Part shown: positions 8,195-17,221 of the stretch, piece by piece
Layout of the letters: each line of letters begins with the position of its first letter
Numbering within the stretch: position 1 is the stretch's first letter
Assembly (NCBI GenBank): GCA_963834405.1
Contig: CAWIBX010000005.1
Location: 868,001-932,000, forward strand
DNA length: 64,000 nucleotides
DNA from: Bog-473 sp963834405
GTDB lineage: Bacteria > Actinomycetota > Acidimicrobiia > Acidimicrobiales > RAAP-2
Reading direction: 5' to 3'
Made by a program: the position numbers and the translations under genes
The notes under the pieces: model-generated
What the model was told of the DNA's origin: nothing
Databases searched by the model: none
What the model saw: only the letters and a program-made list of their open reading frames with translations

Positions 8195-9025
8195 CTACAT
8201 GCGGCCGAGCAGGAACCCCGCCGCGGCCGCCGCGGGCGGGTAGGAGTCCGTGATCCCCGAGCTGATGTAGCCGACGTCGCTGATCAGGGTGATCCCCGAG
8301 ATAGCCGCGCCCGCGTCGCTGCACAGGAAGACCAGGGCGTAGGCCTGCTCCAACGGCGTCGAGGCCTCAATCCCGGTCTCGGCGCGGTAATCGGCGCCGA
8401 AGCCCAGCCACATTTCCTCGTTGGCCCGGGCCAGCGGTGTGTCGGTCGGGCCCGGGCAGATGGCGTTGATGCGGATGCCGTGTTCCTTGAGGAGCGGGAA
8501 GGCCTGCCGCGCCACGTAGCCGCACACGGCCTGCTTGGAGTGGAAGTAGTCGGCCCAGCCGCGCTCGTTGGCCCAGGCCGAGGCCGAGTCGAAGTCGGGC
8601 GTGTCGAGATACTCCTTGACCTGGTCCCAGCTGGCCTCCCACCCCAGCCCGGCCGCCGACGAGATGAAGCCGATGGCGGCGCCGCGGGGGAGCATGCCGC
8701 CGGCCAGCATCCGCTCAATGAGGTGGCGGTGCCCGGCGAAGTTGATCTTCTCAATGCCCGGCGTGCCGTCGGCCACCCCGGCGCAGTTCATGAGCGCGTG
8801 CACAGGACCGCCGCACTCGTCCACCGCCTTGTCGATGGACTCCTTCTCGGCCAGGTTGACGTGGATGGCCTTGGCCCCGGCGAGCTTCACGTCGGCGAAG
8901 TCCATGACCACGACCTCGGCCCCGGCGTCCTGCGCCAGCTCCGCCGCCGCGGCGCCCATGCCGGTCGCGCCACCGACCACGAGGACGCGCTTCCCGTCGT
9001 AGCGGAATGCATCGAACAGTGACAT
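8195..9025 (-). CDS. Short-chain dehydrogenase/reductase (3-alpha-HSD/carbonyl-reductase-like)
   Basis: 276 residues with the Rossmann motif VVGGATGMGAAAAE, MNCAGVADG, ISSAAG and the catalytic YFHSK (Tyr-xxx-Lys). The insertion between the Ser and the Tyr and the C-terminal GITDSYPPAAAA resemble 3-alpha-hydroxysteroid dehydrogenase/carbonyl reductases. It probably interconverts an alcohol and a ketone of the pathway substrate with NAD(P). It lies between the CoA-transferase and the DUF3237 gene, all on the minus strand. The steroid link is by family resemblance only. Confidence 0.85.
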   Translation of the reverse strand: MSLFDAFRYDGKRVLVVGGATGMGAAAAELAQDAGAEVVVMDFADVKLAGAKAIHVNLAEKESIDKAVDECGGPVHALMNCAGVADGTPGIEKINFAGHRHLIERMLAGGMLPRGAAIGFISSAAGLGWEASWDQVKEYLDTPDFDSASAWANERGWADYFHSKQAVCGYVARQAFPLLKEHGIRINAICPGPTDTPLARANEEMWLGFGADYRAETGIEASTPLEQAYALVFLCSDAGAAISGITLISDVGYISSGITDSYPPAAAAAGFLLGRM

Positions 9026-9088
9026 CTGTTGCCTCCTGACTGACCCTTGCTAAATCTCTGGCGGACGGTGCGATGAACGGTGACGCTG

Positions 9089-10318
9089 CTAGCCCACCAC
9101 GGAGCGGACCTTGAGGTCGACGATGGTATCCCAGTCGATCCCGAGTTCCTCCAGGATCGCGTCGCCGTGCTCGTTGAATTCGGGCGACCGGCCGGCCGGC
9201 GCCGGCTCACCGCCGAACTGAATGGGCGCGGCGACGAGCTTGAACGGCGCACCGCTCGCGGTCGCGCAGTCCTGGATGTAGCCGTTGGCCGCGACCTGCG
9301 GGTCGACCGTCGCCGCCTCCAGCGTGTCCTGGACGACGCACCACTGCCCGGTGAAGTCGGCCAGCAACTCGCGCCACTCGGCGATGGTGTGCTCGACGAA
9401 CGCACCTTCCAGCAGCGCCTGCGCGTCCAGCGTGTTCTCCATCAAGGCGTCGTGGCCCTCGAAGCGGGGGTCGCTGCCCGCCTCCGGACGGCCGACGAGC
9501 GTGCACAGCTCGGCCCAGTACCGGCTGGCCTGCAGACAGCAGACAGAGAGCTGGCGGTCGTCCTTGGTCGTGAAGTTGCGCACGAGCGGGTTCTGGCGCG
9601 GCATGTTGGAGGGCGGCCCCTGCCAAGGCTGGTTCAGCAGCAGGGACACCGCGTAGGCCTGGCCCATGGCCCAGATGCCTGAGCTGAGGAGCGACACGTC
9701 GACGGTGGTCGCCTCGCCCGTGCGTTCGCGGTGGAACAGGGCGCCCATGATGCCGCCCGCGATCGTCATGGCGCCGATGGAGTCGCCGAAGCCCGGGCCC
9801 GGCGGATGCGGCATGTACCCCTCCATGTCGGCCGGCTTCACGCCCAGGGCCACTCCCGCCCGGTACCAGAAGGAGAGTGAGTCGTACGAGCCCTTGTCGG
9901 CGTCGGGCCCGCGCTCGCCCTGGCCGGTGCCCGCGACGTAGATGATGTTGGGGTTGGCGGCGCGTAGGTCCTCCAGCTCTATCTTGAGCTTCTTGCGCAC
10001 GCGGGGCAGTTTGTTGGTGAGGAAGACGTCGCAGGTCGCCGCCAGCTTGTAGAGGATGTCGACGCCCTCAGGGGTGCCGAGGTCGAGCGCCAGGCTGCGC
10101 TTGCCCCGGTTGGAGTGCTCCATCAGCGGATGGATGTCCCCGGTCATGGGCATGACGCCCGTCGACGCCAGCCCTCGCATGGCGTCGCCCCGTTCGGCCG
10201 GCTCGATCTTGATGATCTCGGCCCCCCAGTCGGCCAGCAGCGCCGTGGCCGCGGGGACGAAGGTCTGCTCCGCCACCTCCAGGACGCGCACGCCCTTCAT
10301 CACCGGGGTCGGGGTCAC
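9089..10318 (-). CDS. CaiB/BaiF-type CoA-transferase
   Basis: 409 residues of the family III CoA-transferases: MKGVRVLEVAEQTFVPAATALLADWGAEIIKIEP at the N-terminus, then the DKGSYDSLSFWYRAG region whose Asp is the expected CoA-bound catalytic residue. It would move CoA from a donor such as succinyl-CoA onto the pathway acid. GTG 10318 is chosen because AAGGAGG lies at 10330-10324. The start overlaps the stop of a 10-residue leader peptide (10347-10315), and the gene has its own operator-bearing promoter in the 40 nt after the upstream oxidoreductase gene. Confidence 0.88.
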   Translation of the reverse strand: MTPTPVMKGVRVLEVAEQTFVPAATALLADWGAEIIKIEPAERGDAMRGLASTGVMPMTGDIHPLMEHSNRGKRSLALDLGTPEGVDILYKLAATCDVFLTNKLPRVRKKLKIELEDLRAANPNIIYVAGTGQGERGPDADKGSYDSLSFWYRAGVALGVKPADMEGYMPHPPGPGFGDSIGAMTIAGGIMGALFHRERTGEATTVDVSLLSSGIWAMGQAYAVSLLLNQPWQGPPSNMPRQNPLVRNFTTKDDRQLSVCCLQASRYWAELCTLVGRPEAGSDPRFEGHDALMENTLDAQALLEGAFVEHTIAEWRELLADFTGQWCVVQDTLEAATVDPQVAANGYIQDCATASGAPFKLVAAPIQFGGEPAPAGRSPEFNEHGDAILEELGIDWDTIVDLKVRSVVG

Positions 10319-10347
10319 GGCGTGCCTCCTTCTGCAAAATCTGACAT
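10315..10347 (-). CDS. Predicted leader peptide MSDFAEGGTP upstream of the CoA-transferase
   Basis: ATG 10347 lies exactly 8 nt after the -10 box TAATGT, so it would be the 5' end of a leaderless mRNA. Ten codons follow, containing the AAGGAGG ribosome site of the next gene. The stop TGA shares its TG with the GTG start of the CoA-transferase (GTGA), suggesting translational coupling. No protein homology is claimed. Confidence 0.4.
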   Translation of the reverse strand: MSDFAEGGTP

Positions 10348-10361
10348 CGACGTCGACATTA
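10341..10361 (-). promoter_or_regulatory. Promoter with regulon operator (site 3)
   Basis: On the minus strand TAATGT (10361-10356) runs into TCGACGTCGATGTCAG (10356-10341). The TAA of the -10 box is also the stop codon of the upstream oxidoreductase gene. The operator covers the predicted transcription start. Confidence 0.6.
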
Positions 10362-11360
10362 GCCTGCGGCCAGGGCACCCGGCCCGGGCGCCACCTCCAC
10401 GACCACCTTGCCGACCGCCTTGCCCTCGGCCACCCAGCGCAGGGCCTCCCCGGCCTCCGCCAGGGAGAAAGTCGCGCCGATGAGTGGGGCGGCCCGGCCC
10501 GAGACCAGGAGGTCGAGCAGCTCGCGGTCGTTGCGGGCCATCTCCTCGGACCGGCGTACGGCCCAGTCGCCGAACTGGAAGCCCAGGATCTGGCAGCCCT
10601 TCAGCAGCACCAAATTAAGAGGTATCCGCGGGATGGACCCCGAGGCGTAGCCCACGGTGACGAAACGCCCGCCGAAGTGCAGCGCGCGCAGCGCCGGCTC
10701 GGCCAGGTCACCCCCGACCGGGTCGATCACCACGTCGGCCCCCCCGGGCAGCGCCTCGCGCAGGGCCTGGCGCAGGTCGCCGGCCCGGTGGTCGATCAGC
10801 CGCGCCGCCCCGAGCGCCCGGGCCGCCTCGAGCTTCTCGGGCGTCGAGGCCACGGCCGTGACGGTGGCGCCGAGCAGCGCGCCCAGCTGCACGGCGGCCG
10901 AGCCCACGCCGCCGCCGGCGCCGAGCACCACGAGCTCCTCGCCCTCCCGCAGCACCGCCACCGAGCGCAACACGTGGTACGCGGTGCGGTAGGCCACGCC
11001 GAAGGCGGCGGCGGTGTGGTCGTCCACCCCGTCCGGGATGCGCATGAGGTTGCCCGGCGCGACGACGATCTCGTCCGCGAAGGCGCCCACGATGGTCGAG
11101 CCGAAGACGCGGTCACCGAGCGCGAGGCCGTCGGCGCCCTCTCCGAGCTCCGCCACCTCGCCGGCGTACTCGCTGCCCAGGATGAACGGCGTCGGGACCG
11201 AGACTTGATACGTGTTCGCCACGACGAGCACGTCGGGGAAGTTGACCGCTCCCACGTGTATCCGCACCCGCACCCGGCCCGGCGCGATCGGCGGCGACGC
11301 CACGTCTGCCAGCTCCACCACCTCGGGCCCGCCGTACATCGGGACCAGCGCAGCGCGCAT
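10359..11360 (-). CDS. Zinc-free MDR-family NADPH:quinone oxidoreductase
   Basis: 333 residues of the medium-chain dehydrogenase family: MRAALVPMYGGPEVVEL, GAVNFPDVLVVANTYQ, LGSEYAGEVAELGEG and the nucleotide-binding VVLGAGGGVGSAAVQLG. The zinc ligands of alcohol dehydrogenases are absent, as in quinone oxidoreductases and enoyl reductases. The ATG at 11360 matches the family start; a longer frame extends upstream into the phosphotransferase gene in a different frame and is not real. It likely reduces an enone or quinone intermediate. Confidence 0.83.
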   Translation of the reverse strand: MRAALVPMYGGPEVVELADVASPPIAPGRVRVRIHVGAVNFPDVLVVANTYQVSVPTPFILGSEYAGEVAELGEGADGLALGDRVFGSTIVGAFADEIVVAPGNLMRIPDGVDDHTAAAFGVAYRTAYHVLRSVAVLREGEELVVLGAGGGVGSAAVQLGALLGATVTAVASTPEKLEAARALGAARLIDHRAGDLRQALREALPGGADVVIDPVGGDLAEPALRALHFGGRFVTVGYASGSIPRIPLNLVLLKGCQILGFQFGDWAVRRSEEMARNDRELLDLLVSGRAAPLIGATFSLAEAGEALRWVAEGKAVGKVVVEVAPGPGALAAG

Positions 11361-11383
11361 AGACGCGGGCCGGGCTCGGCTCG

Positions 11384-12472
11384 TCAGCCCGCCGGGGCGA
11401 GCACTGCGTAGTCGGTGGTCGCGGCCAGGTCGGCCGCCCCCTGCATGAGGTCGAGCACCACGTCGCCGAAAGCCTGCAGCTTCACGTCGTCTCCGGCGCG
11501 CTGGTAGCCCTGCTCGAGCACGACCGCGAGCTTCCACTTGGCCAGCACGCAGTAGTAGTCGATGTCGTCGACCTGGCGTCCGGAGACCTTGGCGTAGTGC
11601 GCGAGCACCTCGTCGCGCGACGGCATCCCCGTCATGTCGACGTACCCACCCGCCCGGTCCTCGTCCGCCGACGTGTCGTCGGGCCAGGAGTGCACGACCC
11701 AGCCCAGGTCCAGCTTGGGGTCGCCCACCGTGCCCATCTCCCAGTCGACGATCGCGGCCAGCCGGGCCGGCGCGCCGTCGTGGAACATGACGTTGGCGAA
11801 CTGGTAGTCGCCGTGCATCAGCCCGGGGATGTAGTCGATCGGCCGGTGCGCCCGCAGCCAGGCGGCCGCCTCGTCGAAGCCGGGGAGCTCGCGCCCCTTT
11901 ATCCGCTCCAGGAACGCGGTCCAGCGGTCCACCTGGCGCTCGTGGAAGCCCTCGGGGCGGCCCAGGTCCTGGAGCCCTTTGGCCTGCCAGTCGACCCGGG
12001 ACAGCAGCGCGATGCCCTCGACCAGCTGGAAGGCCAGCCCCTGCCGCTCGCCGAGGTCCGTGTCGAAGGGCGCGGGCCACTGGCGCCGGGTCGACATGGG
12101 CGACCAGCCGTCGACGAAGCCCATCAGGTAGAAGGTCCGCCCCAACACGGACTGGTCCGTGCACACCGCGATGGCCTCGGTGTGCGGCACGTCGGTCCCG
12201 CCCAGCGCCTCGATGATCCGCCACTCGCGCACGATGCCCTCGTCGCGCGGCGCCGGGGCGCCGGGAGGTGGGATGCGCATGGCGCAGTGCAGGTCGCCCC
12301 GCGTCAGCTCGTAGATCTCGTTCTGGCTCCCCCCGGATATGTAGCGGTGCTCCAGCGGCGCCCCCACACCCAGACCCTGCGCGTCGAGCCAGGCGCACAG
12401 CTTCTCCTCGTCGGCGATGACCGGGACGTCGCCGACCGGCCACTCGCCCACATTCGCGTCGGTGGCGCTCAC
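11384..12472 (-). CDS. ACAD10/11-type aminoglycoside-phosphotransferase-fold kinase
   Basis: 362 residues. The APH fold shows in ISGGSQNEIYEL (nucleotide loop), MHGDYQFANVMF (catalytic Asp) and IVDWEMGTVGDPKLDLGW (metal-binding Asp). Proteins of this group pair with acyl-CoA dehydrogenases; in ACAD10/11 they phosphorylate 4-hydroxyacyl-CoA before elimination. Here the ATG overlaps the stop of the acyl-CoA dehydrogenase gene (ATGA), reproducing that pair as two genes. A role in 4-hydroxyacyl-CoA turnover is therefore a reasonable inference. Confidence 0.83.
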   Translation of the reverse strand: MSATDANVGEWPVGDVPVIADEEKLCAWLDAQGLGVGAPLEHRYISGGSQNEIYELTRGDLHCAMRIPPPGAPAPRDEGIVREWRIIEALGGTDVPHTEAIAVCTDQSVLGRTFYLMGFVDGWSPMSTRRQWPAPFDTDLGERQGLAFQLVEGIALLSRVDWQAKGLQDLGRPEGFHERQVDRWTAFLERIKGRELPGFDEAAAWLRAHRPIDYIPGLMHGDYQFANVMFHDGAPARLAAIVDWEMGTVGDPKLDLGWVVHSWPDDTSADEDRAGGYVDMTGMPSRDEVLAHYAKVSGRQVDDIDYYCVLAKWKLAVVLEQGYQRAGDDVKLQAFGDVVLDLMQGAADLAATTDYAVLAPAG

Positions 12473-13770
12473 AGGTTCCCGACCTCGGCCTCGAGATACT
12501 CGGCGAACTTCTCACGGGCCGCCTCCTGCCTCTTGGGCAGCCACTGCGTCGGCCAGATGTCGTCGCTGGCCTTGTAGTCGCGCAGGACCTGGCGGGCGAC
12601 GGTGATCTTGTGCACCTCGGTGGGGCCGTCGGCCAGGCCCATGACGCCGGCGCCGTGGATCATGCCGAAGAACGGCATCTCGTTGGTGGTGCCGAGCGCG
12701 CCGTGCACCTGCATGGCCCGCCAGGCGATGTCGTGCAGCACCGTCGGCATGACCACCTTGGCCGTCGCGATGTCCTTGCGCACCCGCTTGTAGTCGTTGT
12801 ACTTGTCGATCTCCCACGCCGTGTACAGCACGAAGATCCGGAACTGCACGAGCTGGGCGTAGGAGTCGGCGATGTACCCCTGCACGAACTGCTTGTCGGC
12901 CAGGAGGCTGCCCTGGGTCTCCCGGCTGAGCGCCCGCTCGCACATCATGTCGATCGCCTTCTGGGCCATGCCGATGGTGCGCATGGCGTGGTGGATGCGT
13001 CCACCGCCCAGCCGGGTCTGCGCGATGACGAAGGCCTGACCCTCCCCGCCCAGCAGCGCCTCCTCCGGGACGCGCACGTCCTCGTAGTGGATCAACGCGT
13101 GGGACCCCTCGTTCACGCGCTCGCCGTAGAGGCCCATGTTCCGCTCGATGTTCACGCCCGGCGTGTCCGTCGGCACCAGGAACATCGACATCCCCTTGTA
13201 CGGGCTTATCTCGGGGTTGGTCACCGCCATCACGATGAGGAAGGACGCCGTCTTCGCGTTGGACGAGAAGAACTTCCAGCCGTTGATCACCCACTCGTCG
13301 CCGTCCTTCTCGGCCCGCGTCTTGAAGAGCGTCGGGTCCGCGCCGGCGTGCGGCTCGGTCATGGAGTAGCTGGAGAAGCACTCGCCGTTGAGCAGCGGCT
13401 GCAGATAGCGCGTCTTCTGCTCGTCGGTGCCGTAGTGGGCGATGATCTCCGCGTTGCCGGTGTCGGGCGCCTGGCAGCCGAACACGATGGGCGCCCACGA
13501 CGAGCGCCCCAGGATCTCGTTGAGCAGCGCGAGCTTCAGCTGGCCGTAGCCCTGGCCGCCGAGCTCGGGCCCGAGATGCGTCGCCCACAACCCCTGGCGC
13601 CGCACCTCCTCCTTCAGCGGGTCCACCGCCTCGCGCCGCTTGCCCTCGAGCGGCGTGAACTGCAGGTGCGGGAACGCCAGGTCGAGCGGCTCGACCTCCT
13701 CCCGCACGAACGCGTCGGCCCAGTCCAGCTTCTTCTGGTATTCGGGATCGGTCTCGAAGTCCCACGCCAT
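12469..13770 (-). CDS. Acyl-CoA dehydrogenase (ACAD10/11-like)
   Basis: 433 residues. Begins MAWDFETDPEYQKKLDWADAFVREEVEPLD; FAD-site motifs YSMTEPHAGADPTLFKTRA and INGWKFFSSNAKTASF are clear, and the C-terminal region has GLADGPTEVHKITVARQVL in place of the YEGT of simple short-chain enzymes. This fits the ACAD10/11 group working with the linked kinase. A GGGAGGG ribosome site precedes ATG 13770. Its promoter overlaps the 19-bp dyad in front of the divergent TetR gene. Confidence 0.88.
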   Translation of the reverse strand: MAWDFETDPEYQKKLDWADAFVREEVEPLDLAFPHLQFTPLEGKRREAVDPLKEEVRRQGLWATHLGPELGGQGYGQLKLALLNEILGRSSWAPIVFGCQAPDTGNAEIIAHYGTDEQKTRYLQPLLNGECFSSYSMTEPHAGADPTLFKTRAEKDGDEWVINGWKFFSSNAKTASFLIVMAVTNPEISPYKGMSMFLVPTDTPGVNIERNMGLYGERVNEGSHALIHYEDVRVPEEALLGGEGQAFVIAQTRLGGGRIHHAMRTIGMAQKAIDMMCERALSRETQGSLLADKQFVQGYIADSYAQLVQFRIFVLYTAWEIDKYNDYKRVRKDIATAKVVMPTVLHDIAWRAMQVHGALGTTNEMPFFGMIHGAGVMGLADGPTEVHKITVARQVLRDYKASDDIWPTQWLPKRQEAAREKFAEYLEAEVGNL

Positions 13771-13791
13771 GGTGCGCCCTCCCTCGTTTCT

Positions 13792-13810
13792 GCCAGAATA
13801 TGATTCTGGC
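13792..13810. promoter_or_regulatory. 19-bp operator-like palindrome between TetR and acyl-CoA dehydrogenase
   Basis: GCCAGAAT-ATG-ATTCTGGC is a perfect 8-bp-arm inverted repeat. It lies where the minus-strand promoter of the dehydrogenase would have its -10, and just upstream of the TetR gene, so it is a good candidate for the autoregulatory site of that TetR protein. Confidence 0.6.
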
Positions 13811-13877
13811 TATCAAGAATGCAATTTCTGACCCAGAGGCGGATGCACCGCCCGGTACGGCCCGGACCGGTACCGGC

Positions 13878-14510
13878 GTGCCCCCGTCCGTCGCCCCCGA
13901 GTCTGACGTCACCGGCCGGATCGTGCGTCGCTCGCTGGCCAAGCGGGAGGAGGAGTACGCCGGCGAGGTGCGGCGCCTGCTCGACGCGGCCCTCGAGGTC
14001 ATGCGGAAGTGCGGCACTTCGTCGCGTCCCCGGGTGGCCGACATCGTGGCCGCCGCCGGTCTGTCCAACGAGGCCTTCTACCGGCACTTCCGCTCCAAGG
14101 ACGCGCTGGTCAACGCGCTCCTGGAGGACGGCGCCGAGCGGCTGGGCGGCTATCTCACCCACCAGCTGGCCAAGGACCCCACGCCCGAGGGCAAGGTCCG
14201 GGCCTGGGTGGCCGGCGTGCTGAGCCAGGCCGACGGCGACGTCGCGGCGACCACGCTGGCCGTGCTCTGGAACGGCGGCAGCGCCGCCGGCGGGCTGGCC
14301 GCCGGGCGCCACTTCGCGGCCTCGCCGCTCGCCTCGCTCCTGGAGGACCCCTTCGCCGCGCTGGGCAGCGACACGCCCGCGCTCGATGCCGCGCTGGCCG
14401 CCCACGCCACGCTCGGCACGCTCTCGGACCTGCTGTGGCGCCAGGCGGAGCCGACGCGCGCCGACGTCGAACGCGTCACCGGCTTCTGCCTGCGCGCCGT
14501 GGCGCGCTGA
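13878..14510 (+). CDS. TetR/AcrR-family transcriptional regulator
   Basis: About 210 residues from GTG 13878. The N-terminal helix-turn-helix is RPRVADIVAAAGLSNEAFYRHFRSKDALVNALLEDG (about 50-85 by the longer frame), followed by a helical ligand domain. The frame is open back to ATG 13800, but that start lies inside the palindrome at 13792-13810 and the added 26 codons look promoter-like; hence the shorter start, though it lacks a clear ribosome site. Divergent from the acyl-CoA dehydrogenase/kinase pair, which it probably represses; an acyl-CoA ligand would be usual. Confidence 0.8.
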   Translation: MPPSVAPESDVTGRIVRRSLAKREEEYAGEVRRLLDAALEVMRKCGTSSRPRVADIVAAAGLSNEAFYRHFRSKDALVNALLEDGAERLGGYLTHQLAKDPTPEGKVRAWVAGVLSQADGDVAATTLAVLWNGGSAAGGLAAGRHFAASPLASLLEDPFAALGSDTPALDAALAAHATLGTLSDLLWRQAEPTRADVERVTGFCLRAVAR

Positions 14511-14528
14511 CGATCCGGCGCTGATCGC

Positions 14529-15338
14529 TCAGCTCTTTGTGCCGCGGTCCTTTCCCGGCTCCTCCCAGAACTGCTCGGGCAGCCAGCTCGGCGGGCGCTT
14601 CTCCATGAAGGCGCGCATCCCTTCGCGCGGCTCGTCCGACTCGTCGAGCGCCCAGAACATCGTCTGGTAGTCGATGAGGCCGTAGCGGTCGTTGAGCATG
14701 CGCTTCGTGTGGGTGCGAGCATCAGGCGGGGTCTGCAGGATCTCACCGACCGTCTCGAGCGCGGCCTCGCGGAGCTGGTCGTGGGGCACGACGCGTGCAA
14801 TCAGCCCGATCCGCTGGGCCTCGGGGGCGTCGAAGCGGCGGCCCGTCAGCAGGAGGTCCCGCGCCACCGCAATGCCGACGTGGGCCGGGAGCACCGCGGC
14901 GTAGGTGGCGTCGGGGATGCCGCGCAGGAGCTCGGGCACCCGGAAGGTGGCGCGGTCGCTCGCCACGCAGACGTCCGACAGCGCGGCGATGAGCAGGCCG
15001 CCCGCCTGGCAGATGCCGTTCACCGCCGCCACGACCGGGGCCCGGCTGTCGCGGATGGTCACGAACGGCAGGATGTCAGGCCCGATGTCGGGGGTCGGCT
15101 CGTCGCCCTCCTGGCGGCGCCCGCCAAGGTCCCCGCCGGGGGCGAAGACATCGCCGGTCCCCGTGATGATGAGCGCCGCCAAGTCCGGGTCGCGGTTCAC
15201 CAGGTGCACCGCCCGCTTGATCCCGAAGTACATCGCAGGGGTCAGGGCGTTGCGCGCCTCGGGCCGGTCGATCACGCACCAGGCGACGGCGCCCTCGCGC
15301 TCGAGGTGCAGGCCGGCCGCACCGAGATCGTCAGCCAT
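14529..15338 (-). CDS. Enoyl-CoA hydratase/isomerase family protein
   Basis: 269 residues of the crotonase fold: IDRPEARNALTPAMYFGIKRAV, the oxyanion segment FAPGGDLGGRR, and VVAAVNGICQAGGLLIAALSDVCVASDRATFRVPE. GAGGGAAAC precedes ATG 15338. The usual hydratase glutamates are not obvious at the first position (AALSD), so hydratase, isomerase or hydrolase activity cannot be separated. Divergent from the SDR-hydrolase pair. Confidence 0.82.
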   Translation of the reverse strand: MADDLGAAGLHLEREGAVAWCVIDRPEARNALTPAMYFGIKRAVHLVNRDPDLAALIITGTGDVFAPGGDLGGRRQEGDEPTPDIGPDILPFVTIRDSRAPVVAAVNGICQAGGLLIAALSDVCVASDRATFRVPELLRGIPDATYAAVLPAHVGIAVARDLLLTGRRFDAPEAQRIGLIARVVPHDQLREAALETVGEILQTPPDARTHTKRMLNDRYGLIDYQTMFWALDESDEPREGMRAFMEKRPPSWLPEQFWEEPGKDRGTKS

Positions 15339-15428
15339 GTTTCCCTCCCTCGTCCACGGGTCGGGACGGACACTACTGTCCTGCGCCGGGCCCTCGGCCG
15401 TGACGACGGGGGCGGATCGGAGGCACGT

Positions 15429-16265
15429 ATGACAGTCGGCATCGTGACGGGGGCGGCGCGGGGAATGGGCGCTGCGTGCGCCGCCCGGGTCGCCCAGCTC
15501 GTCGACGTCCTGCTCGTCGTCGACCGCGACGAGGGCAGCCTGACCGCGGCGGCGGCGGCGCTGCACGCCGGGCCTCAGAAGGCGTCGGTCGAGCCATTCG
15601 TCCTGGACGTCACGGACCGCGACGGCATCGCCCGACTCGTGGCGCGCGTCGGCGAGCTCGGGCCGTTGCGCGCGGTGGCCCACGCCGCCGGCGTGTCGCC
15701 CACCATGGCCGACTGGCGGGCGATCCTCGCCGTCGACCTTGTTGGCACCGCGCTGTTGGTGGACGCCTGCCGCCCCCTGGCCGTTGAGGGGACGGCCGTC
15801 GTGTGTTTCGCCTCCATCTCGGCGTCCATGGCCATCCCCGACCCGGACGTGCCGGCCGACGCGGCCCTCGACGAGCCGCTCGACCCGCAATTCCTGGACC
15901 GGCTGCGCGAGGCCGTCGGTCCTTCGCTCGAGGATCCCGGGATGTCCTACACGTGGGCGAAGCGCGGCGTGCACCGCCTCGTGCGCCGGGAGGCGGTGCC
16001 CTTCGGCCGGGCGGGCGCCCGCATCTGCTCGGTCACGCCCGGGATCATCGACACGTTGATGGGGCGGCAGGAGGCGGAGGAGCACGAGGTCATGGCCATG
16101 ATCGTGAAGGGGTCACCCTTCGCGTGGGAGGGGCGGCCCGAGGAGGTGGCCGCGGGCGTCGCCTTCCTACTCTCCGACGAGGCGAGCTATGTGACCGGCG
16201 TCGACCTCACCGTCGACGGTGGGGCGGTGGCGGCCGTCCGGACCGGGGGAGTGTCGTTCGGATGA
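15429..16265 (+). CDS. Short-chain dehydrogenase/reductase
   Basis: 278 residues: VTGAARGMGAACAARVAQ, VAHAAGVSPTMADW, FASISASMA and the active-site YTWAK (Tyr-xxx-Lys). The long segment between Ser and Tyr (PADAALDEPLDPQFLDRL) resembles hydroxysteroid-type SDRs. GGAGG lies just upstream of ATG 15429. Its stop overlaps the ATG of the following hydrolase (ATGA). Confidence 0.83.
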   Translation: MTVGIVTGAARGMGAACAARVAQLVDVLLVVDRDEGSLTAAAAALHAGPQKASVEPFVLDVTDRDGIARLVARVGELGPLRAVAHAAGVSPTMADWRAILAVDLVGTALLVDACRPLAVEGTAVVCFASISASMAIPDPDVPADAALDEPLDPQFLDRLREAVGPSLEDPGMSYTWAKRGVHRLVRREAVPFGRAGARICSVTPGIIDTLMGRQEAEEHEVMAMIVKGSPFAWEGRPEEVAAGVAFLLSDEASYVTGVDLTVDGGAVAAVRTGGVSFG

Positions 16266-17221
16266 GCGAGCACGTGGACGTGAAGGACCTCCTCGACCCG
16301 GCGCTGCGCCCGGTCCTCCAGTCATTCGAGCTGCCGCCCATTGACGCGGACGGCATCGCCGCGCTCCGCGGCCAGGCCTTCCCGGCCGTCGAGCTGTCGG
16401 ACGCCGTCGTGCACACCGAGCACCTGGTGCCGGGCGGTCAGCGGGACGACCCGCCCGTCCCCGTCCGCGTGTACCGCCCCGCGGGCGCAGAAGACACCCT
16501 GCCCGCGGCGGTCACCATCCACGGTGGCGGCTACGTCATCGGGACGTACGACATGGACGGCCCGATGCTGGATCGCTGGTGCACCGAGCACGGTGTCGTG
16601 GGCGTGTCGCTCCAGTACCGCCTGGCCCCCGAGACTCCGTACCCGGGACCCGTCGAGGACTGCTACGCCGCGTTGCGCTGGGCGCACGAGCACGCGGCCG
16701 AACTTGGGATCGACCCGGACGGCATCGGCCTGTACGGACTGAGCGCGGGTGGCGGGCTGGCGTCCGGCCTCGCACTGCTCGCACGCGACCGGGGCGAGGT
16801 ACCGCTCGCCTTCCAGCTCCTCGACTGCCCCATGCTCGACGACCGCCAGGCCACGCCCTCCCTTGGCGCAACCAATCTGTACGTGTGGAGCGCGGCGTCC
16901 AACGAGTTCGGATGGCGGTCCTACCTCGGCGCCCGCTACGGCACCGACGACGTGCCGCCCTACGCGGCCGCGGCACGCGCCGACGACCTGGCCGGGCTCC
17001 CGCCCAGCTGTGTCGTTGTCGGCTCCATCGACGGGTTCCGGGACGAGGACATCGGCTACGCGCAGCGCCTGAACCAGGCCGGGGTGCCTTGCGAGCTCCA
17101 CGTCATCGCCGGCCTCCCGCACGCCTACCAACTGGTGCCCGACGCGGCGGCGGTCCAGCTGGCCGAGCGCTGCAAGGACGACTGGCTGGCGCGTCAGCTG
17201 GCGCAGCTCGCTGCGGGCTGA
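16262..17221 (+). CDS. Alpha/beta hydrolase of the hormone-sensitive-lipase type
   Basis: 319 residues. The oxyanion motif HGGGYVIG, the nucleophile elbow GLSAGGG (Ser in G-L-S-A-G) and LPHAYQ with the catalytic His identify the HSL/Est family. It hydrolyses short acyl esters or lactones. Coupled to the SDR through an ATGA overlap, suggesting an oxidation-then-ester/lactone hydrolysis step. Confidence 0.85.
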   Translation: MSEHVDVKDLLDPALRPVLQSFELPPIDADGIAALRGQAFPAVELSDAVVHTEHLVPGGQRDDPPVPVRVYRPAGAEDTLPAAVTIHGGGYVIGTYDMDGPMLDRWCTEHGVVGVSLQYRLAPETPYPGPVEDCYAALRWAHEHAAELGIDPDGIGLYGLSAGGGLASGLALLARDRGEVPLAFQLLDCPMLDDRQATPSLGATNLYVWSAASNEFGWRSYLGARYGTDDVPPYAAAARADDLAGLPPSCVVVGSIDGFRDEDIGYAQRLNQAGVPCELHVIAGLPHAYQLVPDAAAVQLAERCKDDWLARQLAQLAAG

